Assembly (NCBI GenBank): GCA_015654925.1
Contig: JAATFX010000120.1
Location: 20,996 to 84,995, forward strand
Direction: 5' to 3'
Origin: Enterobacterales bacterium
GTDB lineage: Bacteria > Pseudomonadota > Gammaproteobacteria > Enterobacterales > Enterobacteriaceae
Length of the DNA: 64,000 nt
Positions 52,593 through 59,347 of this stretch are shown piece after piece (position 1 is the first letter of the stretch; every line of letters begins with the position of its first letter). The notes beneath the pieces were generated by a model. That model searched no databases. It had not been told where the DNA came from and saw only the letters and a program-made list of their open reading frames with translations. The translations under genes and the position numbers were made by a program.

Positions 52593-54101
52593 ATGCCGGT
52601 CATCAAAGCAACGCGTCACGCCGATGAGCAGACGCGAACTGAGAGGTATGTATTGCACTTATTCCCCCCATGCGGCCAGAATAAGCGGCCAAATCGAGCC
52701 GGTCAGTTTTTTTTACCGCTGGCGTTATGCGGCGTAATCATGGGCCTATTGCCGTTAAACGTAGCGGCGCTGGCCACGGATACGCTAAGCGCGAATATCC
52801 CCGACGCCGGCGTTTTGGCAGCGGAAACCCCGCCCGGCCTGCCGACGCTCGGGGGCGATAGTTTAAACCAAAGCGACGCAGAACAAAAGCTGGCATCCCT
52901 CGCCAAACAATTGGCCGAGGCCAACAATGACGCCAGCGATCTCTCCTGGCGCACCTTTTTGCTGGAACAGGCTAAGGGCAAAATCCTCACCCAATTACAG
53001 CAGCAGAGCGAAGCGCTGCTCTCTCCGCTGGGGTATTCCAGCGTCTCCCTCGATGTGAATTCCGCCGGTAAATTTACCGGCAGCTACGGGCAATTGCTGC
53101 TGCCCCTGCGCGACACGGCCCATGGCGCGCTCACCTACAGCCAGGTGGGCGTACAGGGAACGGCGCAGGGCGCGGTAGGCAACGTGGGGCTGGGGCAACG
53201 CTGGCTGACCGGGGGATGGCAACTGGGGTATAACGTATTTTACGATCGCTATTTGCAAGGCGATGCCCTGCGGCGCGGGGCCATCGGTGCCGAAGCCCGC
53301 GGGGATTACCTGAGTTTATCTTCCAATTATTATTATCCTCTTTCCGCAATGCGGGCCGGCCGGGGGGCCGATACGTTCCTGCGCCAAAGCGCCGCGGGTT
53401 ACGATATCACCACCCAGGGATATCTCCCGTTTTATCGTCAGGTGGGCGCGTCGGTCAAATACGAGCGCTATTACGGCGATAACGTCGATCTGTTTGATAG
53501 CGGCAATTATCGCAGCGATCCCTCGGCGCTGGAGTTTGGGGTCGATTATACCCCGGTTCCCCTGATGACCCTGTCCGCCAGGCATAAAGCGGGCGACAGC
53601 GGCGAAACCCAGGACCAATACTCCCTGACGGTGAATTATCGGCTCGGGGTGCCGTTTCAACAGCAAATATCCGCCCAAAACGTGGCCGAAGCGCACTCGC
53701 TAATGGGCAGCCGCTATGATTTGGTGCAACGCAATAATACCCCGGTGCTCTCATTCCGGCAGCGTAAAACCCTGTCGGTGTTTCTCGCCACGCCCCCTTG
53801 GTTGTTGCACAGCGGCGATACCGTGCAATTGAAAGTACAGGTGGAGGCGCACAATAAAATCAGCGCCGTAAGTTGGCAAGGCGACACCCATGCGCTGAGC
53901 CTGACGCCGCCCGCGCGCGGCAACCAGCCCAACGGCTGGAGTATCATCATGCCGCCCTGGGACGCCGCGCCGGGAGCGATCAACGCTTATTCCCTGTCGG
54001 TCACCGTGGAAGATGACAAGCAGCAGCGGGTCACGTCCAACTGGATCGCGCTTAAAGTCGAGCCGCCGTTGACGGCGCAAACTGCCCCCATCCCGTATTA
54101 G
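52593..54101 (+). CDS. ychO: Invasin-like inverse autotransporter beta-barrel protein YchO
   Basis: The C-terminal ~400 residues match E. coli YchO: LLSPLGYSSVSLDVNSAGKFTGSYG, the intimin/invasin barrel repeats (GVGQRWLTGGWQLGYNVFYDR, VGASVKYERYYGDNVDLF, VDYTPVPLMTLSARHK), SRYDLVQRNNTP and a final Ig-like region (QRKTLSVFLATPPW to VEDDKQQRV). It should form an outer-membrane barrel with a short passenger. The N-terminus is uncertain: ATG 52593 or TTG 52653, the latter with GAGAGG upstream. Either places a signal peptide FFLPLALCGVIMGLLPLNVAALA near the start. It is slightly longer than the E. coli protein (464 residues). Confidence 0.9.
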   Translation: MPVIKATRHADEQTRTERYVLHLFPPCGQNKRPNRAGQFFLPLALCGVIMGLLPLNVAALATDTLSANIPDAGVLAAETPPGLPTLGGDSLNQSDAEQKLASLAKQLAEANNDASDLSWRTFLLEQAKGKILTQLQQQSEALLSPLGYSSVSLDVNSAGKFTGSYGQLLLPLRDTAHGALTYSQVGVQGTAQGAVGNVGLGQRWLTGGWQLGYNVFYDRYLQGDALRRGAIGAEARGDYLSLSSNYYYPLSAMRAGRGADTFLRQSAAGYDITTQGYLPFYRQVGASVKYERYYGDNVDLFDSGNYRSDPSALEFGVDYTPVPLMTLSARHKAGDSGETQDQYSLTVNYRLGVPFQQQISAQNVAEAHSLMGSRYDLVQRNNTPVLSFRQRKTLSVFLATPPWLLHSGDTVQLKVQVEAHNKISAVSWQGDTHALSLTPPARGNQPNGWSIIMPPWDAAPGAINAYSLSVTVEDDKQQRVTSNWIALKVEPPLTAQTAPIPY

Positions 54102-54381
54102 CGCTCCCCTTTAGAACGCGCCATGCACCATGATGGTGCGATTGCCCTCTTTTCATACGTTGCCTGCGGCCGAAAAAAGGCGGCGGGGCGCCTGGCTGCC
54201 GCCCGCGCGGCGGCGGGAATAAAATAGTCTGCGGCTTGCATAAATCCTCTCTTATTCTGGAGCAATCGCCTCTTGCTTGCATAATATTCATTTTTTATTC
54301 ACATAAAATGAATAATTAAAGTTTTTAACTCTTTGATTTTTAAGCATCGCGTTAGTTTTATTCATTTTTGGCCGAGGTGGC
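54102..54381. other. Intergenic region upstream of astA
   Basis: This stretch has no gene. It turns AT-rich towards astA and contains ATTCA (54286-54290), ATTCA (54297-54301) and TGAAT (54309-54313). These resemble half-sites of the ArgR operator, but their spacing does not form a standard ARG box. In E. coli the ast promoter is controlled by ArgR and NtrC, so weak sites here would make sense. Confidence 0.35.
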
Positions 54382-54397
54382 TGGCATGAAGTGTGCT
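54382..54397 (+). promoter_or_regulatory. Sigma-54 promoter of the reduced ast locus
   Basis: TGGCATG (54382-54388), four bases, then GTGCT (54393-54397) fits the sigma-54 consensus, with the invariant GG and GC exactly 10 bp apart. Transcription should start near 54408, 28 bp before astA. E. coli has its sigma-54 ast promoter in front of astC, so this looks like the original promoter with astC removed. Confidence 0.8.
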
Positions 54398-54435
54398 ATC
54401 TATACTTATCTCAAGCGTACTGAGGAGTCTTGACT

Positions 54436-55542
54436 ATGATGATCATCCGACCGGTCGAATACCGCGATTTACCGGATATCCTTGCGCTGGCGGGTAAGAC
54501 CGGCGCCGGGCTCACCTCGTTGCCGTCCAATGAAGATGTCCTGTCGGCCCGGATCGATCGTTCGGTGCGCACCTGGCAAGGCAGCGCGGCCCGCGCGGAG
54601 CAGGGTTATTTATTTGTGCTGGAGGATAGCGACTGCCGCAAGGTGGTGGGGGTCAGCGCGATTGAAGTGGCGGTTGGCCTGAGCGAGCCCTGGTATAATT
54701 TTCGGGTCGGCACGCTGGTGCACGCCTCCCGCGCCCTGAATGTTTACAACGCGGTGCCGACCCTGTTTCTGAGTAACGATCATACCGGCCAAAGCGAACT
54801 CTGCACCCTGTTTCTCGATCCCGATTATCGCCACGGTAAAAATGGCCAATTGCTGATGAAGTCGCGGCTGATGTTTATGGCGGCGTTTCGCCGGTATTTC
54901 GGCCAGCGGGTGCTCGCCGAGATGCGCGGCTACTGCGATGAACAGGGCCATTCGCCGTTCTGGGCCAATCTGGGCCAGCGCTTTTTCTCCATTGACTTTG
55001 CCCATGCGGATTACCTGAGCGGCACCGGCAATAAATCCTTTATCGCCGAATTGATGCCGAAACATCCGCTCTATGTGGATTTTCTGGCGCCGGAAGCGCG
55101 CGCCATCATCGGTAAGGTGCATCCGCAAACCGAACCCGCCAAAGCGGTGCTCGAAGCCGAAGGCCTGCGCTACCAGGGCTACGTTGATATCTTCGACGGC
55201 GGCCCGACTCTGGAGGCGGAAATCGATCAACTGCGCACGGTGCGCGACAGCCGGCCGGTAACCGCGCGGATTATAGCCGCTCCGGCTCCGGCGCCTGACG
55301 CGGCCTGGTGCCTGCTGGCCAACGATCGTTATCAGCAATTCCGCGCCGTGGTCGGCCAATGCGCGCCGGGGAGCGAGCCGCTGGCGATCGGCGAGGATAC
55401 GGCCCTGGCGCTCGGGATGGCCGACGGGGACAGCGTGCGCGTGGTGGAGCTGTACGCCGCCGGTCATGGCCACGGCGCCGCCCGAACCGGAACCCACCCC
55501 CAGGATCGGCAAACGGGAGATGCCTATGCCGCAATGTGTTGA
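54436..55542 (+). CDS. astA: Arginine N-succinyltransferase (C-terminally extended)
   Basis: AstA catalyses the first step of the arginine succinyltransferase pathway, arginine plus succinyl-CoA. The 368-residue protein matches E. coli AstA (344 residues) from MMIIRPVEYRDLPDI through CTLFLDP, MRGYCDEQGHSPFWANLGQRFFSIDF and FIAELMPKHPLY to DGDSVRVVELYA. After that come ~23 extra residues (GHGHGAARTGTHPQDRQTG...) that I do not recognise as family sequence and that run 17 bp into astB. GAGGAG precedes ATG 54436. In E. coli astD lies between astA and astB; here it is missing, and the odd tail is probably read-through of the deletion junction. Confidence 0.92.
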   Translation: MMIIRPVEYRDLPDILALAGKTGAGLTSLPSNEDVLSARIDRSVRTWQGSAARAEQGYLFVLEDSDCRKVVGVSAIEVAVGLSEPWYNFRVGTLVHASRALNVYNAVPTLFLSNDHTGQSELCTLFLDPDYRHGKNGQLLMKSRLMFMAAFRRYFGQRVLAEMRGYCDEQGHSPFWANLGQRFFSIDFAHADYLSGTGNKSFIAELMPKHPLYVDFLAPEARAIIGKVHPQTEPAKAVLEAEGLRYQGYVDIFDGGPTLEAEIDQLRTVRDSRPVTARIIAAPAPAPDAAWCLLANDRYQQFRAVVGQCAPGSEPLAIGEDTALALGMADGDSVRVVELYAAGHGHGAARTGTHPQDRQTGDAYAAMC

Positions 55543-56866
55543 AGTCAATTTTGACGGACTGGTCGGCGCGACCCATCATTATGCCGGACTGTCGTTCGGC
55601 AACGAAGCCTCCACCCGCCACAGCCTGCAAGATGCCAACCCGCGGCTGGCCGCCCGCCAGGGCCTGGAGAAAATGAAAGCGCTGGCGGATGCGGGCTTTG
55701 CGCAGGGCGTGCTGCCCCCGCACGAGCGCCCGCACATCCCCTCTCTGCGCCAATTGGGGTTCAGCGGCAGCGATGGGCAAATTCTGGCCCAGGTCGCCGC
55801 GCATCATCCCAAACTGTTATCGGCGCTGGGTTCGGCGTCGGCCATGTGGGTGGCCAATGCCGCCACCGTCAGTCCCTCGGCGGACAGCGCCGACGGCAAG
55901 GTGCATTTCACGCCCGCCAACTTAAATAATAAATTCCATCGAGCGATCGAAGCCGAGACCACCGCCGCCGTTTTGCGCGCGGTCTTCCCCGACCCGCGTT
56001 ATTTCCACCATCATGCCGCGCTGCCGCAATCGGCGCTGTTCGGCGACGAAGGGGCGGCCAATCACAGCCGGCTGGGAGCCTATGCCGGCCCAGGCGTGCA
56101 AATGTTCGTGTATGGCAAGAGCGGTTTCGGCGTTGACCTCGCGCCGGCGCGTTATCCCGCCAGGCAGACCCGGGAGGCCAGCGAAGCAGTGGCCCGCCTG
56201 CATCAGCTGTCGCCGGAAGGCTGTTTGCTGGTGCAGCAAAACCCCGAGGTCATCGACCGGGGAGTATTTCATAATGACGTCATCGCGGTCAGCAACGAGC
56301 AGGTGCTGTTTTATCATCAGCAGGCGTTTGTGGACACCCGGTCGGTGCGCGACCAACTGCAACGCCGCCTGGCCCGGCTGGGGCAAGAGTTCATGCCCAT
56401 CGAGGTGCCGGAGCGGCGGGTGTCGGTGGCCGACGCGGTAAGCACTTATCTGTTCAATAGCCAGTTGTTAAGCCGCCAGGATGGTAAAATGACCATAGTG
56501 GTGCCCCAGGAGGTGCGCGATAATCCCCAGGTCTGGGACTATCTTGGCGAACTGGCGGCCGACGGGCGCGCCATTGATGCCATCAGGGTGTTTGACCTGC
56601 GGGAAAGCATGCGTAATGGCGGCGGGCCGGCCTGCCTGCGGTTACGGGTGATTCTGAATGACGGCGAGTATCAGGCGGTGAATCCGCGCGTATTGATGAA
56701 CGATGACCTGTTTGCGCAGCTTAACGCCTGGGTCGATCGCCATTATCGCGATCGCCTGCGCCAGGGCGATTTGGCCGATCCCGCGTTGCTGGACGAAGTG
56801 CGCGTCGGCCTGGATGAGTTAACCCGGTTGCTGAATCTGGGTTCGATTTATCCTTTTCAGCGCTAG
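55526..56866 (+). CDS. astB: N-succinylarginine dihydrolase
   Basis: AstB hydrolyses N2-succinylarginine to succinylornithine, ammonia and CO2. The 446-residue protein is full length compared with E. coli AstB (447): MPQCVEVNFDGLVGATHHYAGLS, NEASTRHSLQDANPRLAA, HFTPANLNNKFHRAIEAETT, and the catalytic cysteine near the end in SMRNGGGPACLRLRV. ATG 55526 with GGGAG upstream is chosen; it overlaps astA by 17 bp. With astC, astD and astE not in this window, the product could not be processed further by neighbouring genes. Confidence 0.95.
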   Translation: MPQCVEVNFDGLVGATHHYAGLSFGNEASTRHSLQDANPRLAARQGLEKMKALADAGFAQGVLPPHERPHIPSLRQLGFSGSDGQILAQVAAHHPKLLSALGSASAMWVANAATVSPSADSADGKVHFTPANLNNKFHRAIEAETTAAVLRAVFPDPRYFHHHAALPQSALFGDEGAANHSRLGAYAGPGVQMFVYGKSGFGVDLAPARYPARQTREASEAVARLHQLSPEGCLLVQQNPEVIDRGVFHNDVIAVSNEQVLFYHQQAFVDTRSVRDQLQRRLARLGQEFMPIEVPERRVSVADAVSTYLFNSQLLSRQDGKMTIVVPQEVRDNPQVWDYLGELAADGRAIDAIRVFDLRESMRNGGGPACLRLRVILNDGEYQAVNPRVLMNDDLFAQLNAWVDRHYRDRLRQGDLADPALLDEVRVGLDELTRLLNLGSIYPFQR

Positions 56867-57222
56867 CGCGGGTATGCGGGTATATAGTCGGCTTTCTCCC
56901 TGGCGTCGTCGCGTTAATATTCGCGCCAGGGAGTGAGTGGTAATATAGGGAATAAACATTTTGCCTGACGGGCATTCAGAGTTATCTTAATGGTACAGAG
57001 GGCCATAATCGTTTTAGAATAAATGTATATCGCCATGGAAAATAACTCTTTTCAGACATAAAATTCACGGTTTCTCCATGATTGGCATAAAAATGAGTTT
57101 TAGGCTTTAAGTTATTTACTCATACTCGCGTTACTTGAAGATAAGCAGCGTACACTTATATTTGTCACGAACGCTGCCGGCAATATTAATCGCGGCAGAC
57201 TATAAACAGATATGAGGAAATT
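56867..57222. other. astB-spy intergenic region with hairpin
   Basis: After astB, CTCCCTGGCG (56896-56905) pairs perfectly with CGCCAGGGAG (56924-56933), a likely transcript-end or RNA-stabilising hairpin without a T-run. The remaining AT-rich sequence carries the spy control region, including the BaeR box listed separately. In E. coli astE lies here; no trace of it is visible. Confidence 0.5.
57071..57086 (+). promoter_or_regulatory. BaeR box upstream of spy
   Basis: TTTCTCCATGATTGGC matches the published BaeR recognition sequence (TTTTTCTCCATDATTGGC) over its last 16 bases. It lies ~137 bp before the spy start, which fits envelope-stress activation by BaeSR. Confidence 0.8.
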
Positions 57223-57702
57223 ATGCGCAAATTAACCGCTTTATTCATGGCTACTACCCTGGTGTTAGGTTCGGTTCAATTGGCCAGCGCTGCGGATACC
57301 GCCGCGACCGCCACCGCTCCGGCCAGCGGCGAGATGCATCATCGTCCGATGCACGGCGGCATGCATGGCCCTATGATGGACCACATGTTCAAAGGCCTGA
57401 AGCTGACCGACCAACAGCGTGAGCAAATGAAGACGATTGCCCGTGATTCCATGAAAGACATGAAGCGTCCTTCCGCCGCCGAGCGCCAGCAAATGCATGA
57501 CGTCATCGCCGCCGATACCTTTGATTCCGCCAAGGCCCAGGCCCTGGTAAACTCCATGGCGCAAGAGCAGAATCAACGCATGCTGGCCCATTTGGAAACG
57601 CAGAACAAAATGTACAATGTGTTAACCGCGGAACAAAAGCAGGAATTTAATAAACAATTCCAGCAACGCGCCGAAAAAATGGGCCAGAAAGACGGTAAAT
57701 AA
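57223..57702 (+). CDS. spy: Periplasmic chaperone Spy
   Basis: Spy is an ATP-independent periplasmic chaperone induced by envelope stress. The 159-residue precursor has a signal peptide MRKLTALFMATTLVLGSVQLASA, a His/Met-rich linker (MHHRPMHGGMHGPMMDHMF) and the two family LTxxQ motifs, LTDQQREQMK and LTAEQKQEF, in a helical cradle. The length is close to E. coli Spy (161). It has its own terminator and a BaeR box upstream. Confidence 0.95.
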   Translation: MRKLTALFMATTLVLGSVQLASAADTAATATAPASGEMHHRPMHGGMHGPMMDHMFKGLKLTDQQREQMKTIARDSMKDMKRPSAAERQQMHDVIAADTFDSAKAQALVNSMAQEQNQRMLAHLETQNKMYNVLTAEQKQEFNKQFQQRAEKMGQKDGK

Positions 57703-57728
57703 AAATTTACCGGTCATGATTGGTTAAT

Positions 57729-57758
57729 AAAAAACGCGGCCCACCGGCCGCGTTTTTT
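57729..57758. terminator. Bidirectional terminator between spy and nadE
   Basis: AACGCGGCC and GGCCGCGTT pair perfectly around a CACC loop, with A6 before and T6 after, between the converging spy and nadE genes. Confidence 0.93.
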
Positions 57759-57820
57759 CATGCTTATCCCGCTCCGGGTCCCAGGGCCGGATTAATTCTC
57801 TGCGCCGGGTGATATCCCGG

Positions 57821-58648
57821 TTATTTTTGCCAAAAATCATCAAATACCGTGACCGGCGGGTGGCGTTTGTGTTCGGTACGCACATACCAGTCTTCGATGA
57901 TCCTGGCGACTTCCGGCGCGACGGTTTTCCCTTCCAAATAATCATCGATCAATTCGTAGGTCACGCCAAGAGCCGATTCATCCGGCAAAGCGGGACGGTC
58001 TTCTTCCAGATCGGCGGTGGGGGCTTTAAGGTATAAATGTTCGGGACAGCCCAGATGTTTCAATACCGCGCGGCCCTGGCGTTTATTGAGCCGGAAAAGC
58101 GGATTGATATCGGTGCCGCCGTCGCCATATTTGGTGAAAAATCCGGTTACCGCCTCGGCGGCATGATCGGTTCCCACCACCAGGCCGGAGGTCATGCCGG
58201 CGATGCTATATTGCGCTTTCATCCGTTCCCGGGCCTTTTCATTGCCCTTGATAAAGTCGCTCAGGACAATTCCGGCATCACGCAGCGTGGCTTCGCTGGC
58301 CAGAATGGCATTCTTGATATTGATCGTCAGTACCCGATCCGGCTGGATAAAGGCGATGGCATCCTGACAGTCGGCTTCGTCCTTCTGTTCGCCATACGGC
58401 AAACGCACGGCGATAAACTGATAGCTGTCATCGCCGGTTTCCTGGCGCAGTTCCCGAATAGCCGTTTGGCTGACGATGCCGGTGAGGGTGGAGTCCTGGC
58501 CGCCGCTGATTCCCAATACCAGCGTGCGCACGAAAGTATATCTTTTCAGATATTTTTTCAGGAAGTCGACGCTCACGCGAAACTCGGCGGCCGGGTCGAT
58601 ATTCGGTTTTACCCCTAGTGCTTCAATAATGTCTTGTTGCTGGGCCAT
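57821..58648 (-). CDS. nadE: Ammonia-dependent NAD+ synthetase
   Basis: NadE makes NAD from deamido-NAD, ammonia and ATP. From the ATG at 58648, which has GAGGAG upstream, the protein is 275 residues, the same as E. coli; a longer frame upstream is not family-like. The PP-loop LVLGISGGQDSTLTG, QFIAVRLPYGEQKDEADCQDA, VVGTDHAAEAVTGFFTKYGDGG and the C-terminal TEHKRHPPVTVFDDFW are all present. It is divergent from osmE, as in E. coli. Confidence 0.96.
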   Translation of the reverse strand: MAQQQDIIEALGVKPNIDPAAEFRVSVDFLKKYLKRYTFVRTLVLGISGGQDSTLTGIVSQTAIRELRQETGDDSYQFIAVRLPYGEQKDEADCQDAIAFIQPDRVLTINIKNAILASEATLRDAGIVLSDFIKGNEKARERMKAQYSIAGMTSGLVVGTDHAAEAVTGFFTKYGDGGTDINPLFRLNKRQGRAVLKHLGCPEHLYLKAPTADLEEDRPALPDESALGVTYELIDDYLEGKTVAPEVARIIEDWYVRTEHKRHPPVTVFDDFWQK

Positions 58649-58840
58649 GCGTATATTCTCCTCATCAGAATGGCAATGTGATATCGCAGCGAAAGGTAGA
58701 CGTATTATCCAGAGTGTAAAGTGAAACGGTGCCAAGCGAAAGTGTAACCGTTAGCCGGCGCATTAACAGGCCATAAACCCCGCAGATGAAAAAAAGTGAC
58801 TTACCGCTGCGCTTAAATTTGTGAAAAAGCCTTTCGTCTT

Positions 58841-58848
58841 CTACACTT
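58841..58848 (+). promoter_or_regulatory. Sigma-S-type -10 element of osmE
   Basis: CTACACTT occurs 31 bp before the osmE start and is the consensus sigma-S -10 element. osmE in E. coli has a sigma-S-dependent, osmotically induced promoter. Confidence 0.7.
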
Positions 58849-58878
58849 AACTATACATACCCAAATGAGGTGACATTT

Positions 58879-59211
58879 ATGAATAAGAAGATACTGATCG
58901 CTTTTACCGCCGCTACCGCTCTTACCATTCTTTCCGGCTGTACCGTATACGATCGCGCCGATAGCTACATGAAAAAACCCGTCGTGAGCGATGTGAAAAA
59001 AGGCATGACTAAACAACAGGCCCGCGCCATCGGCGGCATCCCGTCGACTTCAGCTACCATGATCAATGCCCGCGGCACCTGTGATTCCTATGTGCTGGGC
59101 ACACGTGACGGCAAACCTATTAACTATTTTGTCAGCTATGACCAGAACAATATTGTCCTGAACAAGGGCTTCCAGAGCTGCCAGGAATATGACACCAACC
59201 CGCAGAAATAA
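58879..59211 (+). CDS. osmE: Osmotically inducible lipoprotein OsmE
   Basis: OsmE is a small outer-membrane lipoprotein with a SmpA/OmlA fold. From ATG 58879 (TGAGGTGA upstream) the precursor is 110 residues, with a lipoprotein signal MNKKILIAFTAATALTILSG ending at the lipidated Cys21. Mature segments include DVKKGMTKQQARAIGGIPST and NYFVSYDQNNIVLNKGFQSC. It matches E. coli OsmE (112 residues). A terminator hairpin follows at 59291-59324. Confidence 0.93.
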   Translation: MNKKILIAFTAATALTILSGCTVYDRADSYMKKPVVSDVKKGMTKQQARAIGGIPSTSATMINARGTCDSYVLGTRDGKPINYFVSYDQNNIVLNKGFQSCQEYDTNPQK

Positions 59212-59232
59212 CGAGGGTGGTTTTTGTCTGAC

Positions 59233-59258
59233 GTTATCGGGTGACTTTTGCCGATAAC
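59233..59258. terminator. Short hairpin after osmE
   Basis: GTTATCGG (59233-59240) pairs perfectly with CCGATAAC (59251-59258), 22 bp after the osmE stop. There is no T-run, so it may only protect the 3' end. A tandem 9-bp repeat, GATAATGTA twice, follows at 59268-59285. Confidence 0.45.
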
Positions 59259-59290
59259 GGAAGTCCAGATAATGTAGATAATGTAAGTGA

Positions 59291-59324
59291 TGGGCGATAA
59301 GTGAATAATTTCACTTATCGCCCA
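59291..59324. terminator. Long perfect hairpin between osmE and katE
   Basis: TGGGCGATAAGTGAA (59291-59305) pairs over all 15 bases with TTCACTTATCGCCCA (59310-59324) around a TAAT loop. Between converging osmE and katE it is a likely terminator for both, although the T-runs on either side are short. Confidence 0.75.
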
Positions 59325-59347
59325 TTTCGTTATGTTTAACGCCTTTC

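Noticed and set aside
54286..54313. ArgR (ARG box) operator upstream of astA
   Set aside because: Three half-sites are present, but order and spacing do not form a standard head-to-head 18-bp box, so it is mentioned only as weak evidence.
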